A stretch of DNA of 64,000 bases from Arthrobacter sp. SLBN-83 (GCF_006715285.1 NZ_VFMX01000001.1:1550001-1614000), one strand, 5' to 3'. Counted from the stretch's first letter, positions 27,865-38,290 are shown. Numbers and translations: made by a program. Notes: generated by a model from the sequence alone, not told the origin.

Positions 27865-28786
27865 GGTTTCACACGACGCCGGCCTGGACGAGGCTGAGGA
27901 TATCCAGCCTGGGGCCGAGCCCGCACCGGCAGCCGAGCGCCCGTTCACCGTTTCACCGCGCGACACCTTCGTCGACGGCGCTGCGCTGTTTCCCGGCGAC
28001 ACCGGCGTCCTGTCCATGAAGGTGCGCCAGGCCCTGGTGAAGCTCCTCAAGGGCCCGTACATCGACGGTGGCCGCGACGAGAAGCTGTGGACCGTACTCC
28101 TGGACAACCAGGTAACCCTGCGCAGCCGCCTCTCCGAGTTGTTCCTCACCCTGCAGCTGGACCACGAGCGGAAGATCGCCGTTCTCCGGCCGGTGGACCC
28201 GGAGGTGATCGGCGGCAGCACCCGGTCCAGCATCCTGCGCCAGCAGCGTGCCCTCAGCCGGGTGGAAACCATCGTGCTGCTCCGCCTCCGCCTGCTGCTG
28301 GACCGGCACGTCACCGCCCAAACCGATCCCACCATCACCCGCGAGGAAATTACGGACCTGGTGGCGCACTACCAGCCTGCCGGGCAACAGGACGCCCTCC
28401 GCGACTCCGACGTGGTCACCCGCGCCATCACCAAGCTCCTGGCCCGCCAACTCCTGCTGCCCACGGGCTTGGACGACGTCTACACGATCTCCAATGCCTT
28501 GCCCCTGGCCCTGCCGTTCGAAAACATCGGCGACATCCCGGCCCACATCGAGGCCTTGGTAGCAGCGTCGGCAGATCCCACGGGCACAGAAGCGCTAATA
28601 GACCTCGACGGCGATACTTCGGGTGAGGACGACGGTGCGGGGGACGACGACGCCGATGCCGCCCCCGGCACCAGCGGTGACGACGGGGACATGCGGCAGC
28701 GTGCGTCTAAGCGAGGAACGAGCGAGCACGCCGAGCATGTGCCCGGTGGCGGCGCGAACGAAAGCAAGACTGAGGTGACTAAATGA
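27857..28786 (+). CDS. jetB: JetB / MksE-like protein (DUF4194)
   Basis: This 309-residue protein has a DUF4194 core (residues about 50-230), the JetB/MukE-like winged-helix subunit that binds the kleisin. Both ends are extended: the first 30 residues and the last about 60 residues (acidic, [20 protein letters not shown], then a mixed-charge end) look disordered. MukE homologues are usually shorter. ATG 27857 overlaps the jetA stop by eight bases; the stop overlaps jetC as ATGA. The tail may be a protein-interaction or regulatory segment (inference). Confidence 0.85.
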   Translation: MTEVSHDAGLDEAEDIQPGAEPAPAAERPFTVSPRDTFVDGAALFPGDTGVLSMKVRQALVKLLKGPYIDGGRDEKLWTVLLDNQVTLRSRLSELFLTLQLDHERKIAVLRPVDPEVIGGSTRSSILRQQRALSRVETIVLLRLRLLLDRHVTAQTDPTITREEITDLVAHYQPAGQQDALRDSDVVTRAITKLLARQLLLPTGLDDVYTISNALPLALPFENIGDIPAHIEALVAASADPTGTEALIDLDGDTSGEDDGAGDDDADAAPGTSGDDGDMRQRASKRGTSEHAEHVPGGGANESKTEVTK

Positions 28787-31700
28787 CGATCGCGAGCATG
28801 CTCCCGTTGGGGGATGTCACGAACCCGGGGCAGATGCGGCTTGCGTTGGTGCAGGTGGTCAACTGGGGGACGTTCCATGGGGCGCACACGATGCACGTGG
28901 ACCGCGACGGGACGCTGCTGACGGGTAACTCGGGCGTGGGCAAGTCGACGTTGTTCGATGCGATGCTGCGGGTGTTTGATGCGCGGCCCCGGTCCAATGA
29001 GGCGGCGGCGCAGCGTTCGGGGGCGGTGGAGGACAAGCGGACCACGTTCACGTATATGCGCGGCAAGGTGGGGGACAAGGCCGTGGGCGAGGGCTCGGCC
29101 AGTGCGTTCCAGCGGCCGGGTGCCACGTGGTCCGCCGTCGCCCTGACATTCGACAACGCGGCCGGCACGCGGGTGACGATCTCGGCGCTGTTCGACCTGC
29201 CCAAGAACGGCACGGAGTCCAGCGTGGGCCGGTTCTACCTGATCGACAACGTGCCCCTGGACCTGGAGACGCTGGAGGGGATTGCGGACAAGCGCTTCAC
29301 CAAGGGAGCGCTGGAGACGATCTTCCCGCACGCCCAGGTCTTCGACGTCCACAAGGCGTTCGCGGAGCGGTTCCGGCGCCTTCTGGGTATCAGCTCGGAC
29401 CAGGCGCTGCCCCTGCTGCGCGTGATCCAGGCCGGCAAGGGCTTGGGCGGGAGCGTCAACACGTTCTTCCGCGACCAGGTCCTGGACGCCCCCGCAACGT
29501 TGGCCGCCGCGGATGACGTGGTGGAGGAGTTCAGCAACCTGATGTCCATCCGCCAGCGGCTGGAGGACGTCCGGCAGCAGCGCGACCAGCTGGCGCCGGT
29601 GCCGGGGCTGAACCGGGAGTACGCGCAGTCGCTGCTGGACGCCAACCGGCTCCGGGAGCTGGTGGGCGAGGAGTTCGAGGCGTACAAGCAGCAGCTCGCC
29701 GTCACGGTCCATCAGAAGACCCTGCTCCGCTTCCGTGAACTGGCCCAGGCGAAAGCCAAGGAACTCGGCGCCGAGCGGGGTGTCCGGGATGGCCTGGCCA
29801 GGGAACTGCGGCAGCTGGAGACCGACTACAACAACCAGGGCGGTAACGCGATCTCCGCAATCGAGCAGTCGCTGGAGAACGCCCGGGTTGGCCTGAAGCT
29901 CCGCCAGCAGGTGGAGGAGGCGGCCCAGCAGGCGCTGGCCGACGCCGGGCTGCAGCTGGAGTGGAGCGCCGCCGGTTGGGAGCAGGCCCACGAACAGGCG
30001 GCGGCACGGTCGGCAGAGCTGAAGGATGATTCGCAGGCGCTTCAGGAGCTGCGGTTCGAGGCGTTTGACGCCCATGCCAGCCGGAAACGCGAGCTGGCCG
30101 CTGCCGAGCAGGAGCTCGTCTCGCTGAAGACGCGCAAGTCCCTCCTGCCGCCGTCGAGCATCGAAAACCGTGCGGCTATCGCCGCCGCAACCGGCGTACC
30201 CGAGGACCGGATGCCCTTCGCCGGTGAACTGATGGATCTGGCCGAGGGAGAGGAACGGTGGCGTCCGGCTGCGGAGCGTGCCCTCCGCAGCCTGGCCACC
30301 ACCCTGCTGGTCCCCGGTGAGCACTTCGGTGCCGTGACCCGGTACCTCAACGACCACAATGTCCGCGGCGCGCTCCGGGCAGTGGACGTGTCCAAGCCGC
30401 TTGCCGGCGGTGCGCTCGCCGTGGAGGACGCGCGCGACGGCGACCTGCTCACCAAGCTGGACATCCTCGCCGCCGGCTCGGCTGCCGAGGCCGGCGAATG
30501 GGTCCGCGAGCGGATCGCCCTGGACTTTGCCTACCCCTGCGTCGAAGACCCCGACGAGCTGGCCGGCATGGACAAGGGCCTGAGCCTGGGCGGCGTGGTC
30601 AAGCGCAACCGGCACACGGTGGAAAAGGACGACCGCTTCACCAGCCGGCAGGACTACGTCCTGGGCTTCGACAACGCCGCCAAGCTGGAACTTGTGGCGG
30701 CCCAGGTGGAGGACCTCCGGCAGGAAGTGGCCAAAGCCGCCGAGCTGGCGCAGAGCCGCGAGGACTCGCACCAGGGCATGAGCCGGCAGCTCGATGCGCT
30801 GCGGAGGATTGCCGAAGATGACCGCCCGTGGGAGCAGGTGTCTGCGGCAGTTGCTGCCGATGAGCTGGCGCGGATAGAGCAGCGGCTCAAGGACGCCCTG
30901 GACGCCCAGGCGGACCTGGAACCGCTCCGCGCCACCATCGAGGAGGTCCGGCAGAAGCACCAGTCCAGCACGGAATCCGCCGCGGTCCTGCAAAGCGAAT
31001 ATAAGGCACTCGACCGCCAGCTGACGGCTGCGGACACCCTGCTGGAAGCCGCGCGGAACCGCCTTGCCCAGGCGCCGCCGTCGGATCCCACCGTCAAAGC
31101 GCTGGAACCGTACTTCGCGGAATTCGGCGACGTCACCGAGATGCACGAGCTGGACAACCTGGCCAACCGGGTCCGCACCGCCCTGCTGGGCGAACTGCAC
31201 ACCGCGGAGTCACGCGGACAGGCCACGGCCGAGCGGCTCACCCGCATCTTCGAAGGTTTCGTGCGCGAGTGGGGCAGCGCCATCTCGGCGGACCACGGCA
31301 CCAGCATCGGCGCGGCCAGCGAATTCGAGGCCCGGTACCACGCAATCGTCAACGACGGGCTGCCTGCGCAGGAAGCGGAGTTCCGGCAGTTCTTCAACCA
31401 GCGCACGCATGAATCGTTCAGCACCCTGCTGCACCTGCTGGACGAGGAACGCCGCTCCATCACCAGCCGGATCCTGCCGCTGAACGGCATCCTGTCGCAG
31501 GTGAACTTCCACGAAGGCAGCTACCTGGAACTGGACATCAAGCAGACGCTGCCGCCCACGGCCAAGCAGTTCAAGGACGCCATCCAAAACGCCCTGAAGG
31601 CGCGGCATACCCGGCCGGCCAAGGCGGAGGCAGCCCGCGCGGACGGTTCCGGCCCCGACAAGGACGACGACGGCGAGCTCACCGCCCGCTACAAGTCCCT

Positions 31701-32244
31701 GGAAACCCTGGTGAAGAGACTTGGATCGCAGGCACCCGAGGACCGGCGATGGCGCGCCGAGGTGCTGGACGTGCGCGGACATCTGTTCATCCAGTGCAAA
31801 GAGCACAGGGAAGTGGCAGGCCCCCGCGGCGGCAAAAAGACCGAGGTGTTCATGCACGCCGACACCGGTTCCATGTCCGGCGGCGAGCGACAGCGGTTTA
31901 CGGCGTTCATCATGGCCGCGGCCCTGAGCTACCAGCTGGGCATCGCGGAGCAGGGCTTCACCACTTACGGCACAGTGATGATGGACGAGGCCTTCGTGCT
32001 CGCCTCCGAGGAGTTCGCAGGTGCCGGGATCAAGGCGTTGCACGAGTTCGGCTTCCAGCTGCTGCTGGCAGCCCCCGAAAACGTGATCGACCTGTCCCGG
32101 CACCTGGGCTCGGTCACCGAGATCCTCCGCGACCGGCGCACCAACCGCTCCGGCGTCCTTACCGCGCCCGTAATCCGGCCCCGTCCCGGCGAGGAAGGGG
32201 CCTGGCGGTCCGAGGCAAACCCGGTGGACATCGTCCTGCGCTAG
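28783..32244 (+). CDS. jetC: JetC / MksB-like SMC ATPase
   Basis: The 1153-residue protein is an SMC-type ATPase of the MukB/MksB branch. Walker A is GNSGVGKST (48-56). Two long coiled-coil arms flank a hinge-like centre (about residues 300-450 and 640-760). The ABC signature is SGGERQRF (from 1032), and Walker B is MMDEA (D1068, E1069). The complex, when complete, extrudes DNA loops and lets JetD cut closed circular plasmids. It starts ATGA-coupled to jetB. No JetD (DUF3322/DUF2220) follows: the next gene, only 19 bases after the stop, is convergent FBP. The active-site residues appear intact, so ATPase function should be retained. Confidence 0.92.
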   Translation: MTIASMLPLGDVTNPGQMRLALVQVVNWGTFHGAHTMHVDRDGTLLTGNSGVGKSTLFDAMLRVFDARPRSNEAAAQRSGAVEDKRTTFTYMRGKVGDKAVGEGSASAFQRPGATWSAVALTFDNAAGTRVTISALFDLPKNGTESSVGRFYLIDNVPLDLETLEGIADKRFTKGALETIFPHAQVFDVHKAFAERFRRLLGISSDQALPLLRVIQAGKGLGGSVNTFFRDQVLDAPATLAAADDVVEEFSNLMSIRQRLEDVRQQRDQLAPVPGLNREYAQSLLDANRLRELVGEEFEAYKQQLAVTVHQKTLLRFRELAQAKAKELGAERGVRDGLARELRQLETDYNNQGGNAISAIEQSLENARVGLKLRQQVEEAAQQALADAGLQLEWSAAGWEQAHEQAAARSAELKDDSQALQELRFEAFDAHASRKRELAAAEQELVSLKTRKSLLPPSSIENRAAIAAATGVPEDRMPFAGELMDLAEGEERWRPAAERALRSLATTLLVPGEHFGAVTRYLNDHNVRGALRAVDVSKPLAGGALAVEDARDGDLLTKLDILAAGSAAEAGEWVRERIALDFAYPCVEDPDELAGMDKGLSLGGVVKRNRHTVEKDDRFTSRQDYVLGFDNAAKLELVAAQVEDLRQEVAKAAELAQSREDSHQGMSRQLDALRRIAEDDRPWEQVSAAVAADELARIEQRLKDALDAQADLEPLRATIEEVRQKHQSSTESAAVLQSEYKALDRQLTAADTLLEAARNRLAQAPPSDPTVKALEPYFAEFGDVTEMHELDNLANRVRTALLGELHTAESRGQATAERLTRIFEGFVREWGSAISADHGTSIGAASEFEARYHAIVNDGLPAQEAEFRQFFNQRTHESFSTLLHLLDEERRSITSRILPLNGILSQVNFHEGSYLELDIKQTLPPTAKQFKDAIQNALKARHTRPAKAEAARADGSGPDKDDDGELTARYKSLETLVKRLGSQAPEDRRWRAEVLDVRGHLFIQCKEHREVAGPRGGKKTEVFMHADTGSMSGGERQRFTAFIMAAALSYQLGIAEQGFTTYGTVMMDEAFVLASEEFAGAGIKALHEFGFQLLLAAPENVIDLSRHLGSVTEILRDRRTNRSGVLTAPVIRPRPGEEGAWRSEANPVDIVLR

Positions 32245-32263
32245 CCCTACTTGGACTGCGCGC

Positions 32264-32758
32264 CTACTTCGACTGCACTCTGCCCAGGAACTGCGCCGTG
32301 CGTTCCTGCAGGCCCTGGATCTGGCGCACCACCACGGCGGCCGGATCCGGGTTGATCTCGTTGACCGGCGGTTCCTTGCGGACGTTGCCGCAGCACAGGA
32401 AGTCGGCGCAGATCAGGGTGCCCACGGTGTTGCCGTCGCGGCCGGATTGTCCGGCCCGTTTGGCGACCCAAAGAAGCACGTCTTCTTTTGAGAACACGTC
32501 GCGGCAGAGCTCGCACAACACCGAGCGCTTCTTCCTGGCGCCGCCTTCGGGTGCCCGGAGCATGATTCCCGTCAGGCCTTTGGCCCCGGGAACCACCAGG
32601 TAACCGCGCAGCGGCATCTTTTCGTCGCGCCAGCCCAGGAACTCCAGGTTGTCCCAGTCAAGGGAGTCGAAGTTCTTGGGCAGTGTGAGTTTTGCAGCCT
32701 CTGAGCGGCTGGCGTTGATGAACGATGAACGGATCTGTTGGGGCGTGACTGATTGCAT
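32264..32758 (-). CDS. FusB-like EF-G-binding protein (FBP domain)
   Basis: The 164-residue protein resembles the FBP/FusB family: an N-terminal helical part, then a zinc finger with C82, C85 (LCELC), C117 and C122 or C123 (ICADFLCCGNVR). FusB proteins bind elongation factor G and release it from stalled ribosomes, which can confer fusidic acid tolerance. The native role in actinobacteria is unproven. It faces jetC tail-to-tail with a 19-base gap, and its stop codon lies within a short near-tandem duplication (CTACTT(G/C)GACTGC) at 32249-32275. Confidence 0.8.
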   Translation of the reverse strand: MQSVTPQQIRSSFINASRSEAAKLTLPKNFDSLDWDNLEFLGWRDEKMPLRGYLVVPGAKGLTGIMLRAPEGGARKKRSVLCELCRDVFSKEDVLLWVAKRAGQSGRDGNTVGTLICADFLCCGNVRKEPPVNEINPDPAAVVVRQIQGLQERTAQFLGRVQSK

Positions 32759-33112
32759 GGCTGAACTTTCATGAAAGGTGGGCGGCCCGGAGCCGGGCCA
32801 GGGTAACGAGGGGGAGTCAGTCAGTTCCCGCGGTGCAGGCCAAAGCGGCCACCCCGCTTCCCGCGGCAGCGGCGGCCCAAGTGACCGTCTGCGTGCGCAT
32901 TGTTCCCGTTGTCCTGTTCCTGTTCAGCATCCCGGTGTTTCTGCCGCCGGTCCGGCAAGGCCATCCTGCCAGTTCAACTCCCCCGTGTCCAAGAACCCCG
33001 GTCGTCTGTGCTGCATCGCCTTCCCCGGATTAGGCAATGAAAGTGTTGCGTAATACCCCGAAACATAGGTTAGCCTTACTTAAGTTTTTGTCAGCCTGAT
33101 TCAAGGAGTCCC
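32759..33112. other. Intergenic region upstream of the siderophore operon
   Basis: The 354-base gap includes the FBP gene's upstream region and the iron-uptake promoter. An open frame at 32778-33053 on the plus strand has no ribosome site and atypical composition. The informative element is the IdeR-type box at 33065-33083. Confidence 0.5.
33065..33083 (+). promoter_or_regulatory. DtxR/IdeR-family iron box
   Basis: ATAGGTTAGCCTTACTTAA matches the IdeR/DtxR consensus (TTAGGTTAGGCTAACCTAA) at 15 of 19 positions. It lies 30 bases before the GTG of the siderophore-binding lipoprotein gene and directly before its ribosome site AAGGAG, so iron-bound repressor should shut the operon off. Confidence 0.82.
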
Positions 33113-34201
33113 GTGACCAGCCCCTTATTCCCCGGCCCCGTACCCACCCGCCGGACGCTCTTCTCTTCCGCCGCCAAGGCGACGGCAGTGCTGGCAGCGG
33201 CAGCACTCACGCTTTCCGCCTGCAGCACGGGCCCAACCACCCCGGTTGCGGATGCGGGCAACGCCACCAGCAGCACAGCATTCCCGGTCACCATCAAGCA
33301 CGTGTATGGCGAGACCACCATCGAGAAGCAGCCCACCCGCGTTGCCACGGTCTCCTGGGTGAACGACGACGTCGCGATCGCCCTCGGGGTGGTCCCGGCA
33401 GGTGTTCCCAAGAATGAATGGGGCGGCAACCCGCAGGGCTCCACACCATGGAAGGACGCGGCCCTCGAAAAGCTGGGAGCCGGATTCGGGTCGGCCAAGG
33501 CACCAGTCCAGTACTCGGAGGCGGACGGCATCAACTTCACCGAAATCGCCAAGCTCAACCCGGACGTCATCCTCGCCGCCTACTCCGGCCTCACCGAAGA
33601 GGACTACAGGAAACTCAGCGGGATCGCCCCCGTGGTGGCCCACCCCGACGTGGCGTACGGAACGTCGTGGCAGGACGCCACCACCATCATCGGCAAGGCC
33701 CTGGGCAAGGAGGGCGAAGCCGCCAAGCTCGTCTCCGACACGGAAGCCACCGTCAAGGACAAGGTTTCCCAGTACCCGCAGATCCAGGGCAAGAGCTTCA
33801 TTTACGGCAACCTGGAGCCAGTGAAGGGCGACGGCGTCAACGTCTATACCGCCAACGACAACCGCCCCCGTTTCCTGAGCGAAATCGGCATGACGCTGGC
33901 CCCGGTGGTTGCGGACAACTCCAAGGGATCCAAGGAGTTCTACATTCCATGGTCGGCCGAGAAGGCGAACGAGCTGCTGTCGGACATCTTCGTCACCTGG
34001 GTTCCCGACTCCTCCACAGCGGACGCCATCAAGGCCGATTCGCTGCTCGGCCAGATCCCCGCCATCAAAAACGGCGCCCTGGTAGCAGATTCTGACAACA
34101 CGCTGACCCTGTCCATCTCGGCTTCGTCGCCGCTGAGCCTGCCCTGGTCCCTGGACGCGTTCCTGCCGCAGTTGGCCGCCGCCGCGGCCGCAGTGAAGTA
34201 G
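33113..34201 (+). CDS. Iron-siderophore ABC transporter binding lipoprotein
   Basis: This 362-residue lipoprotein has a signal peptide with lipobox LSAC (lipidated C37) and an upstream TRRTLF that looks Tat-like. The rest is a FecB/periplasmic-binding family III fold (KQPTRVATVSWVNDDVAIALG, LNPDVILAAYSGL). It binds ferric siderophore at the cell surface and passes it to the permease. GTG 33113 has AAGGAG five bases upstream. It heads the operon behind the iron box, followed after ten bases by the first permease. The siderophore type is not deducible. Confidence 0.92.
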   Translation: MTSPLFPGPVPTRRTLFSSAAKATAVLAAAALTLSACSTGPTTPVADAGNATSSTAFPVTIKHVYGETTIEKQPTRVATVSWVNDDVAIALGVVPAGVPKNEWGGNPQGSTPWKDAALEKLGAGFGSAKAPVQYSEADGINFTEIAKLNPDVILAAYSGLTEEDYRKLSGIAPVVAHPDVAYGTSWQDATTIIGKALGKEGEAAKLVSDTEATVKDKVSQYPQIQGKSFIYGNLEPVKGDGVNVYTANDNRPRFLSEIGMTLAPVVADNSKGSKEFYIPWSAEKANELLSDIFVTWVPDSSTADAIKADSLLGQIPAIKNGALVADSDNTLTLSISASSPLSLPWSLDAFLPQLAAAAAAVK

Positions 34202-34211
34202 GGGAATTTAC

Positions 34212-35294
34212 ATGAGTACGACGACGGCGCGTCCGGCAGCGGACAACGGCACCGGGCTGCCGGCCATGGCAGCCCCGGGCACCCTCCGCGGTGATGCTCC
34301 GGGAAGGAGACGGGCCGCCTGGCTCCTGGCCGCCGTCGTCGTGCTGGTGCTGCTGGCCGGGGCATCGCTGGCCGTGGGCGCCCGCGACGTTCCGCCCGGC
34401 ACCGTGTGGCAGGCCCTCACCGCGTTCAACGCCACGAACGGGGACCATGCCGTGGTCCATGCACGGATCCCGCGCACTGTCCTGGGCCTGCTGGCCGGAG
34501 GCGCGCTGGGCCTTGCCGGCGCGGCGATGCAGGGGGTGGCCCGCAATCCGCTGGCCGATCCCGGCATCATCGGGGTGAACGCGGGGGCAGCCCTGGCAGT
34601 GGTCACCGGGATCTACATCTTTGGTGCCACCAGTTTCACCGGCTATGTCTGGTTCGCCTTCGCCGGGGCTGCCGCAGCTGCTGTCGTCGTGTACCTCATC
34701 GCTTCGCTGGGCCGGGAGGGAGCCACGCCGGTGAAGCTCGCGCTGGCGGGAGCAGCATTGAGTGCCGGGCTGTCATCGCTCATGAACGTAATCTTGGTCT
34801 CCAGCCAGGACACGTTGGACAGGTTCCGCTTCTGGCAGGTGGGCGGCATCGCAGGCCGGGACTGGTCGGTGCTCCTGCCGGGCCTGCCGTTCCTGGCGGC
34901 CGGTGCGATGATCGTGCTGTTCGCCGGGCGGCTCCTCAACAGCCTGGCACTCGGGGACGATACCGCCCGCGGGCTCGGGCAGCGGGTGGGCCTGTCCCGC
35001 GCGGTGACCGCACTGGGTATCGTCCTGCTCTGCGGCACTGCCACCGCCCTGGCCGGGCCCATCGGCTTCGTGGGCCTTGTCATCCCGCACGCAGTCCGCT
35101 TCCTCACAGGCCCGGACTACCGCTGGATCCTGCCCTTCTCTATGGTGGCCGCCCCTGCACTGCTGCTTGCCGCGGACATCATTGGCCGCGTGGTGCTGCT
35201 GCCCGGTGAGGTTCCGGCCGGGATCATGACTGCCTTAATCGGCGCCCCGGTGTTCGTGTGGCTTGTCCGCCGCGGGAAGGGGGCTTCGCTGTGA
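34212..35294 (+). CDS. FecCD-family iron-siderophore permease 1
   Basis: The 360-residue integral membrane protein has about nine to ten segments and the FecCD-family sequences RIPRTVLGLLAGGALGLAGAAMQGVARNPLA-type block near residue 90, and GPIGFVGLVIPHAVRFLTGPDYR near 285, the ATPase-contacting region. It forms a heterodimer with the next gene product. ATG 34212 has AGGGGGAA upstream. The stop overlaps the next start as GTGA, coupling the two. Confidence 0.93.
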   Translation: MSTTTARPAADNGTGLPAMAAPGTLRGDAPGRRRAAWLLAAVVVLVLLAGASLAVGARDVPPGTVWQALTAFNATNGDHAVVHARIPRTVLGLLAGGALGLAGAAMQGVARNPLADPGIIGVNAGAALAVVTGIYIFGATSFTGYVWFAFAGAAAAAVVVYLIASLGREGATPVKLALAGAALSAGLSSLMNVILVSSQDTLDRFRFWQVGGIAGRDWSVLLPGLPFLAAGAMIVLFAGRLLNSLALGDDTARGLGQRVGLSRAVTALGIVLLCGTATALAGPIGFVGLVIPHAVRFLTGPDYRWILPFSMVAAPALLLAADIIGRVVLLPGEVPAGIMTALIGAPVFVWLVRRGKGASL

Positions 35295-36406
35295 GTATCA
35301 AGGAGCCTGCGACGCTGACCAAACCCCGCGAATTGGCATTTAACGGCAGTCCCGCGCGAAAACATTGGGGTCATCTGCCATCTCGCGGAGGAAGCCGGAC
35401 CGCGGTGCTGGGTGCCGCCGTCGTACTCCTGTTTTTCGTGTCCGTCCTGCTGGGGAGCTACACGGTGACCATCCCGGACTTCGTCACCATCGTGGTCAAC
35501 CATCTGAGCGGCGGCGCGAAGATACCCGGTGCCAGCTTCATCGTGATGGAAAACAAGCTGCCCCGGGCCGTCATCGGCACCATGATCGGCATCGCATTCG
35601 GGCTGGCCGGTGTCCTGTTCCAGACCATGCTCCGCAACCCGCTGGCCAGCCCCGACGTCATCGGCATCAGTTCCGGTGCCAGCGCGGCAGCCGTCGTGGC
35701 CATCGTTGTCTTCGGCGCATCCGGTGCCGTGGTGTCCGGGGCGGCACTGACGGGTGCCCTGGCCGTGGTTGCCCTCATCTACGCAATCTCCAGCGGCGTG
35801 AAGCACCGTGGAACCGGCCGGGGGAGCGCCGCCGGAAACCGGCTGATCCTGGCCGGCGTGGGTATCGCGGCCGCCCTGCAGGCCGTGGTCAGCTTCCTGA
35901 TGACCCGCGCCGACATCCGCACCGCCGCGGACGCGCTCGTGTGGCTCAATGGGTCCCTGAACTCCGCCGACTGGGACCGCGCCGGCATCCTGTTCCTGGC
36001 GCTCGCGGTGCTGGTCCCAGCCGTCGCGTTCGTCGCCGGGCCGCTGCGAATCCTGGAGCTGGGGGACGACGCCGCAGCCGGCCTCGGCATCCGGGTGAAC
36101 ACGACGCGGCTGGTCCTGGTGGTCAGCGCGGTGTCACTGGCAGCAGTGGCGACGGCGGCCGCCGGGCCGGTCTCGTTCGTCGCCTTCCTGTCCGGTCCCA
36201 TCGCGCGCCGCTTCACCGGGAAAGCCAGCCCGCCGGCGTCGGCCTTTGTAGGGGCCCTCATTGTCCTGGTCGCCGACTATTTCGCTACCAACCTGGCGCC
36301 CCTGCTGTTGGACGGCACCGTCCTGCCGGTGGGCGTCATCACCGGCGTGCTCGGTGCCCCGTTCCTGCTGTGGCTCCTGGTCACGGCCAACCGAAAGGAT
36401 GCCTGA
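35291..36406 (+). CDS. FecCD-family iron-siderophore permease 2
   Basis: This 371-residue membrane protein has the same FecCD pattern as permease 1 (LPRAVIGTMIGIAFGLAGVLFQTMLRNPLAS block; AGPVSFVAFLSGPIARRF near the end). GTG 35291 overlaps the stop of permease 1, and the frame back to 35258 is not used. The first 30 residues are polar. It pairs with permease 1 and the ATPase at 36408. No extra domains. Confidence 0.92.
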   Translation: MSIKEPATLTKPRELAFNGSPARKHWGHLPSRGGSRTAVLGAAVVLLFFVSVLLGSYTVTIPDFVTIVVNHLSGGAKIPGASFIVMENKLPRAVIGTMIGIAFGLAGVLFQTMLRNPLASPDVIGISSGASAAAVVAIVVFGASGAVVSGAALTGALAVVALIYAISSGVKHRGTGRGSAAGNRLILAGVGIAAALQAVVSFLMTRADIRTAADALVWLNGSLNSADWDRAGILFLALAVLVPAVAFVAGPLRILELGDDAAAGLGIRVNTTRLVLVVSAVSLAAVATAAAGPVSFVAFLSGPIARRFTGKASPPASAFVGALIVLVADYFATNLAPLLLDGTVLPVGVITGVLGAPFLLWLLVTANRKDA

Positions 36407-36407
36407 C

Positions 36408-37220
36408 ATGGCGGTTCTCGAAGCCCAGGACCTGACCCTCAAGTACCACCAACGCTGCGTGGTGGACGGCCTCAGCGTTCGGATCCCCGAAGGCAGGGTG
36501 ACCATGATCGTGGGCGCCAACGCCTGTGGAAAATCCACCCTGCTCCGCGGCCTGTCCCGGCTCCTGAAGCCCGCCGGCGGTACCGTGGCGCTGGACGGCA
36601 AGGACATCCACGAACGTCCGGCCAGTGAGGTGGCCCGCACCCTGGGCCTGCTGCCCCAGCACCCCACAGCCCCGGACGGCATCACCGTCCGCGACCTGGT
36701 GGGCCGGGGCCGTTACCCGCACCAGGGCTTCTTCCGGAGCTGGACTGGAAAGGACGACGCCGCGGTACAGCGCGCGCTGGAAGCCACCGGAACGCTGGAG
36801 CTCGCCGGGCGGGACGTGGACGAACTGTCCGGCGGGCAGCGGCAGCGGGTGTGGATCGCTATGGCGCTGGCGCAGGAAACCGACGTCCTGCTGCTGGACG
36901 AACCCACCACCTACCTCGACCTGGCCCACCAGGTGGAAGTCCTGGACCTGGTCACCGACCTGAACCGGACCCGCGGCACCACCGTTGCCATCGTCCTGCA
37001 CGACCTCAACCTCGCTGCCCGCTACGCGGACCATGTCATCGCCATGAAGGACGGCGCGGTGGCGGCAATGGGTGCCCCGGAAGATGTGGTCACCGAGGAG
37101 CTGGTCCGCGAGGTCTTCCAGCTTGAAGCCCGGGTCATCCCCGATCCCGTGTCCGGAACCCCGCTGATCCTTCCCATCGGCCGCCATCACGCCACCGCCC
37201 CCGAACTGGAGCCCGCCTAA
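36408..37220 (+). CDS. Iron-siderophore ABC transporter ATPase (FepC-like)
   Basis: The 270-residue ATPase shows Walker A (VGANACGKST), Q-loop LPQHP, signature LSGGQRQRVWIAMAL, Walker B VLLLDEP and the switch histidine in VLHDLN. It energises the permease pair. The start ATG 36408 has AAAGGA eight bases upstream and follows the permease stop by one base; a frame extends back to 36261 but lies inside permease 2. Its stop overlaps the next ATG by one base. Confidence 0.94.
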   Translation: MAVLEAQDLTLKYHQRCVVDGLSVRIPEGRVTMIVGANACGKSTLLRGLSRLLKPAGGTVALDGKDIHERPASEVARTLGLLPQHPTAPDGITVRDLVGRGRYPHQGFFRSWTGKDDAAVQRALEATGTLELAGRDVDELSGGQRQRVWIAMALAQETDVLLLDEPTTYLDLAHQVEVLDLVTDLNRTRGTTVAIVLHDLNLAARYADHVIAMKDGAVAAMGAPEDVVTEELVREVFQLEARVIPDPVSGTPLILPIGRHHATAPELEPA

Positions 37221-38290
37221 TGAAGACCCGTGAACCCGCAGCAGCCCAGCCGATCGCCGCGCAGCCCATGACCACCCAGCCCATGAGCCTTGCCTTTGAG
37301 GTGGAGGTCTCCGCCGTCCGCCAGGTCAGCCCCACGTTCCGGAGGATCACGTTCGGCGGCTACTCGCTGCGGGAATTCGGCGTCCACGGCGACACCCTGG
37401 ACCTGCGGATCAAGCTGGTGATTCCGTCGCTGGCCGCGGATGGCACTCCACTGCCACTGCCTGACTTCGAGACGGGTGATGCCGGCTGGTACCGGAACTG
37501 GCTGGCCATGGACCCCGAGGTGCGCGGCTCCATGCGCACCTATACCGTTCGGGAAGCCCGGCTGGACGCTGTGTACCCGGAGATCGACGTCGACTTCGTG
37601 ATGCACGTGGATGAGCATGGCCAGGCCGGACCGGCCGCGAACTGGGCACAGAAGGCCAAGCCGGGCGACGCCCTCACCATCATCGGTCCCAACAGCCGGG
37701 CTGCGCACTGCATCACGGCGGAGACCTACTCCGGCATCGAGTGGCGTCCCGGGCTGGCCCAGCGCATCCTGCTCGCCGGCGACGAAACCGCCGTCCCGGC
37801 CATCTCCGCGATCATGGAAACCCTGCCGCCGTACATGAGCGGGCACGCGTTCCTGGAGGTTCCCCGGGCAGGTGACTTCCTGGATCTCAGCTCTCCGGCC
37901 AACATCGAGATCACGTGGCTGGCCCGCGGTACCGCCAGCGGCCAGTCCCGGCCACGCGGCCAACTGCTGCAGGAGTCCGTCCGCGCAGCAGTCCCCGTGC
38001 CGGGCTGGGTGGGCATCAGAGCGGACGACGGTGGCGCTGGACCCGAGCCCGAGGACGTCAACATCGATGAAGGCATCCTTTGGGAGACGCCCGCACGCCT
38101 GGACACCGCGGAGATCAACGCCACCAGGACCCCGCACCTGCCTGCCGGTGCCCTGCCCTTCTACGCCTGGATCGCCGGCGAGGCAGGGGTCATCAAGGAC
38201 CTGCGCCGGTACCTTGTGCGGGACGTAGGGATTGACCGAAAGCAAGTGGCGTTCATGGGTTACTGGCGGCAGGGCAAAGCCGAAGGATAG
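37220..38290 (+). CDS. Siderophore-interacting protein (ferric-siderophore reductase)
   Basis: This 356-residue ViuB/SIP-family flavoprotein should release iron by reducing the imported ferric siderophore. The FAD-binding RTYTVRE is present, and the C-terminal NAD(P)H half carries LAGDETAVPAISAI. It is longer than many family members, with an acidic insertion (GGAGPEPEDVNIDEG) in the C-terminal half. The ATG overlaps the ATPase stop by one base, so it is the last gene of the iron operon. Cytosolic. Confidence 0.93.
   Translation: MKTREPAAAQPIAAQPMTTQPMSLAFEVEVSAVRQVSPTFRRITFGGYSLREFGVHGDTLDLRIKLVIPSLAADGTPLPLPDFETGDAGWYRNWLAMDPEVRGSMRTYTVREARLDAVYPEIDVDFVMHVDEHGQAGPAANWAQKAKPGDALTIIGPNSRAAHCITAETYSGIEWRPGLAQRILLAGDETAVPAISAIMETLPPYMSGHAFLEVPRAGDFLDLSSPANIEITWLARGTASGQSRPRGQLLQESVRAAVPVPGWVGIRADDGGAGPEPEDVNIDEGILWETPARLDTAEINATRTPHLPAGALPFYAWIAGEAGVIKDLRRYLVRDVGIDRKQVAFMGYWRQGKAEG

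Noticed and set aside
28480..31200. 906-codon open frame antisense to jetB and jetC
   Set aside because: High-GC shadow frame: the opposite strand has clear SMC motifs and coupled starts.
32778..33053. 91-codon open frame upstream of the siderophore operon
   Set aside because: No ribosome site and no conserved pattern; it runs up to the iron box.
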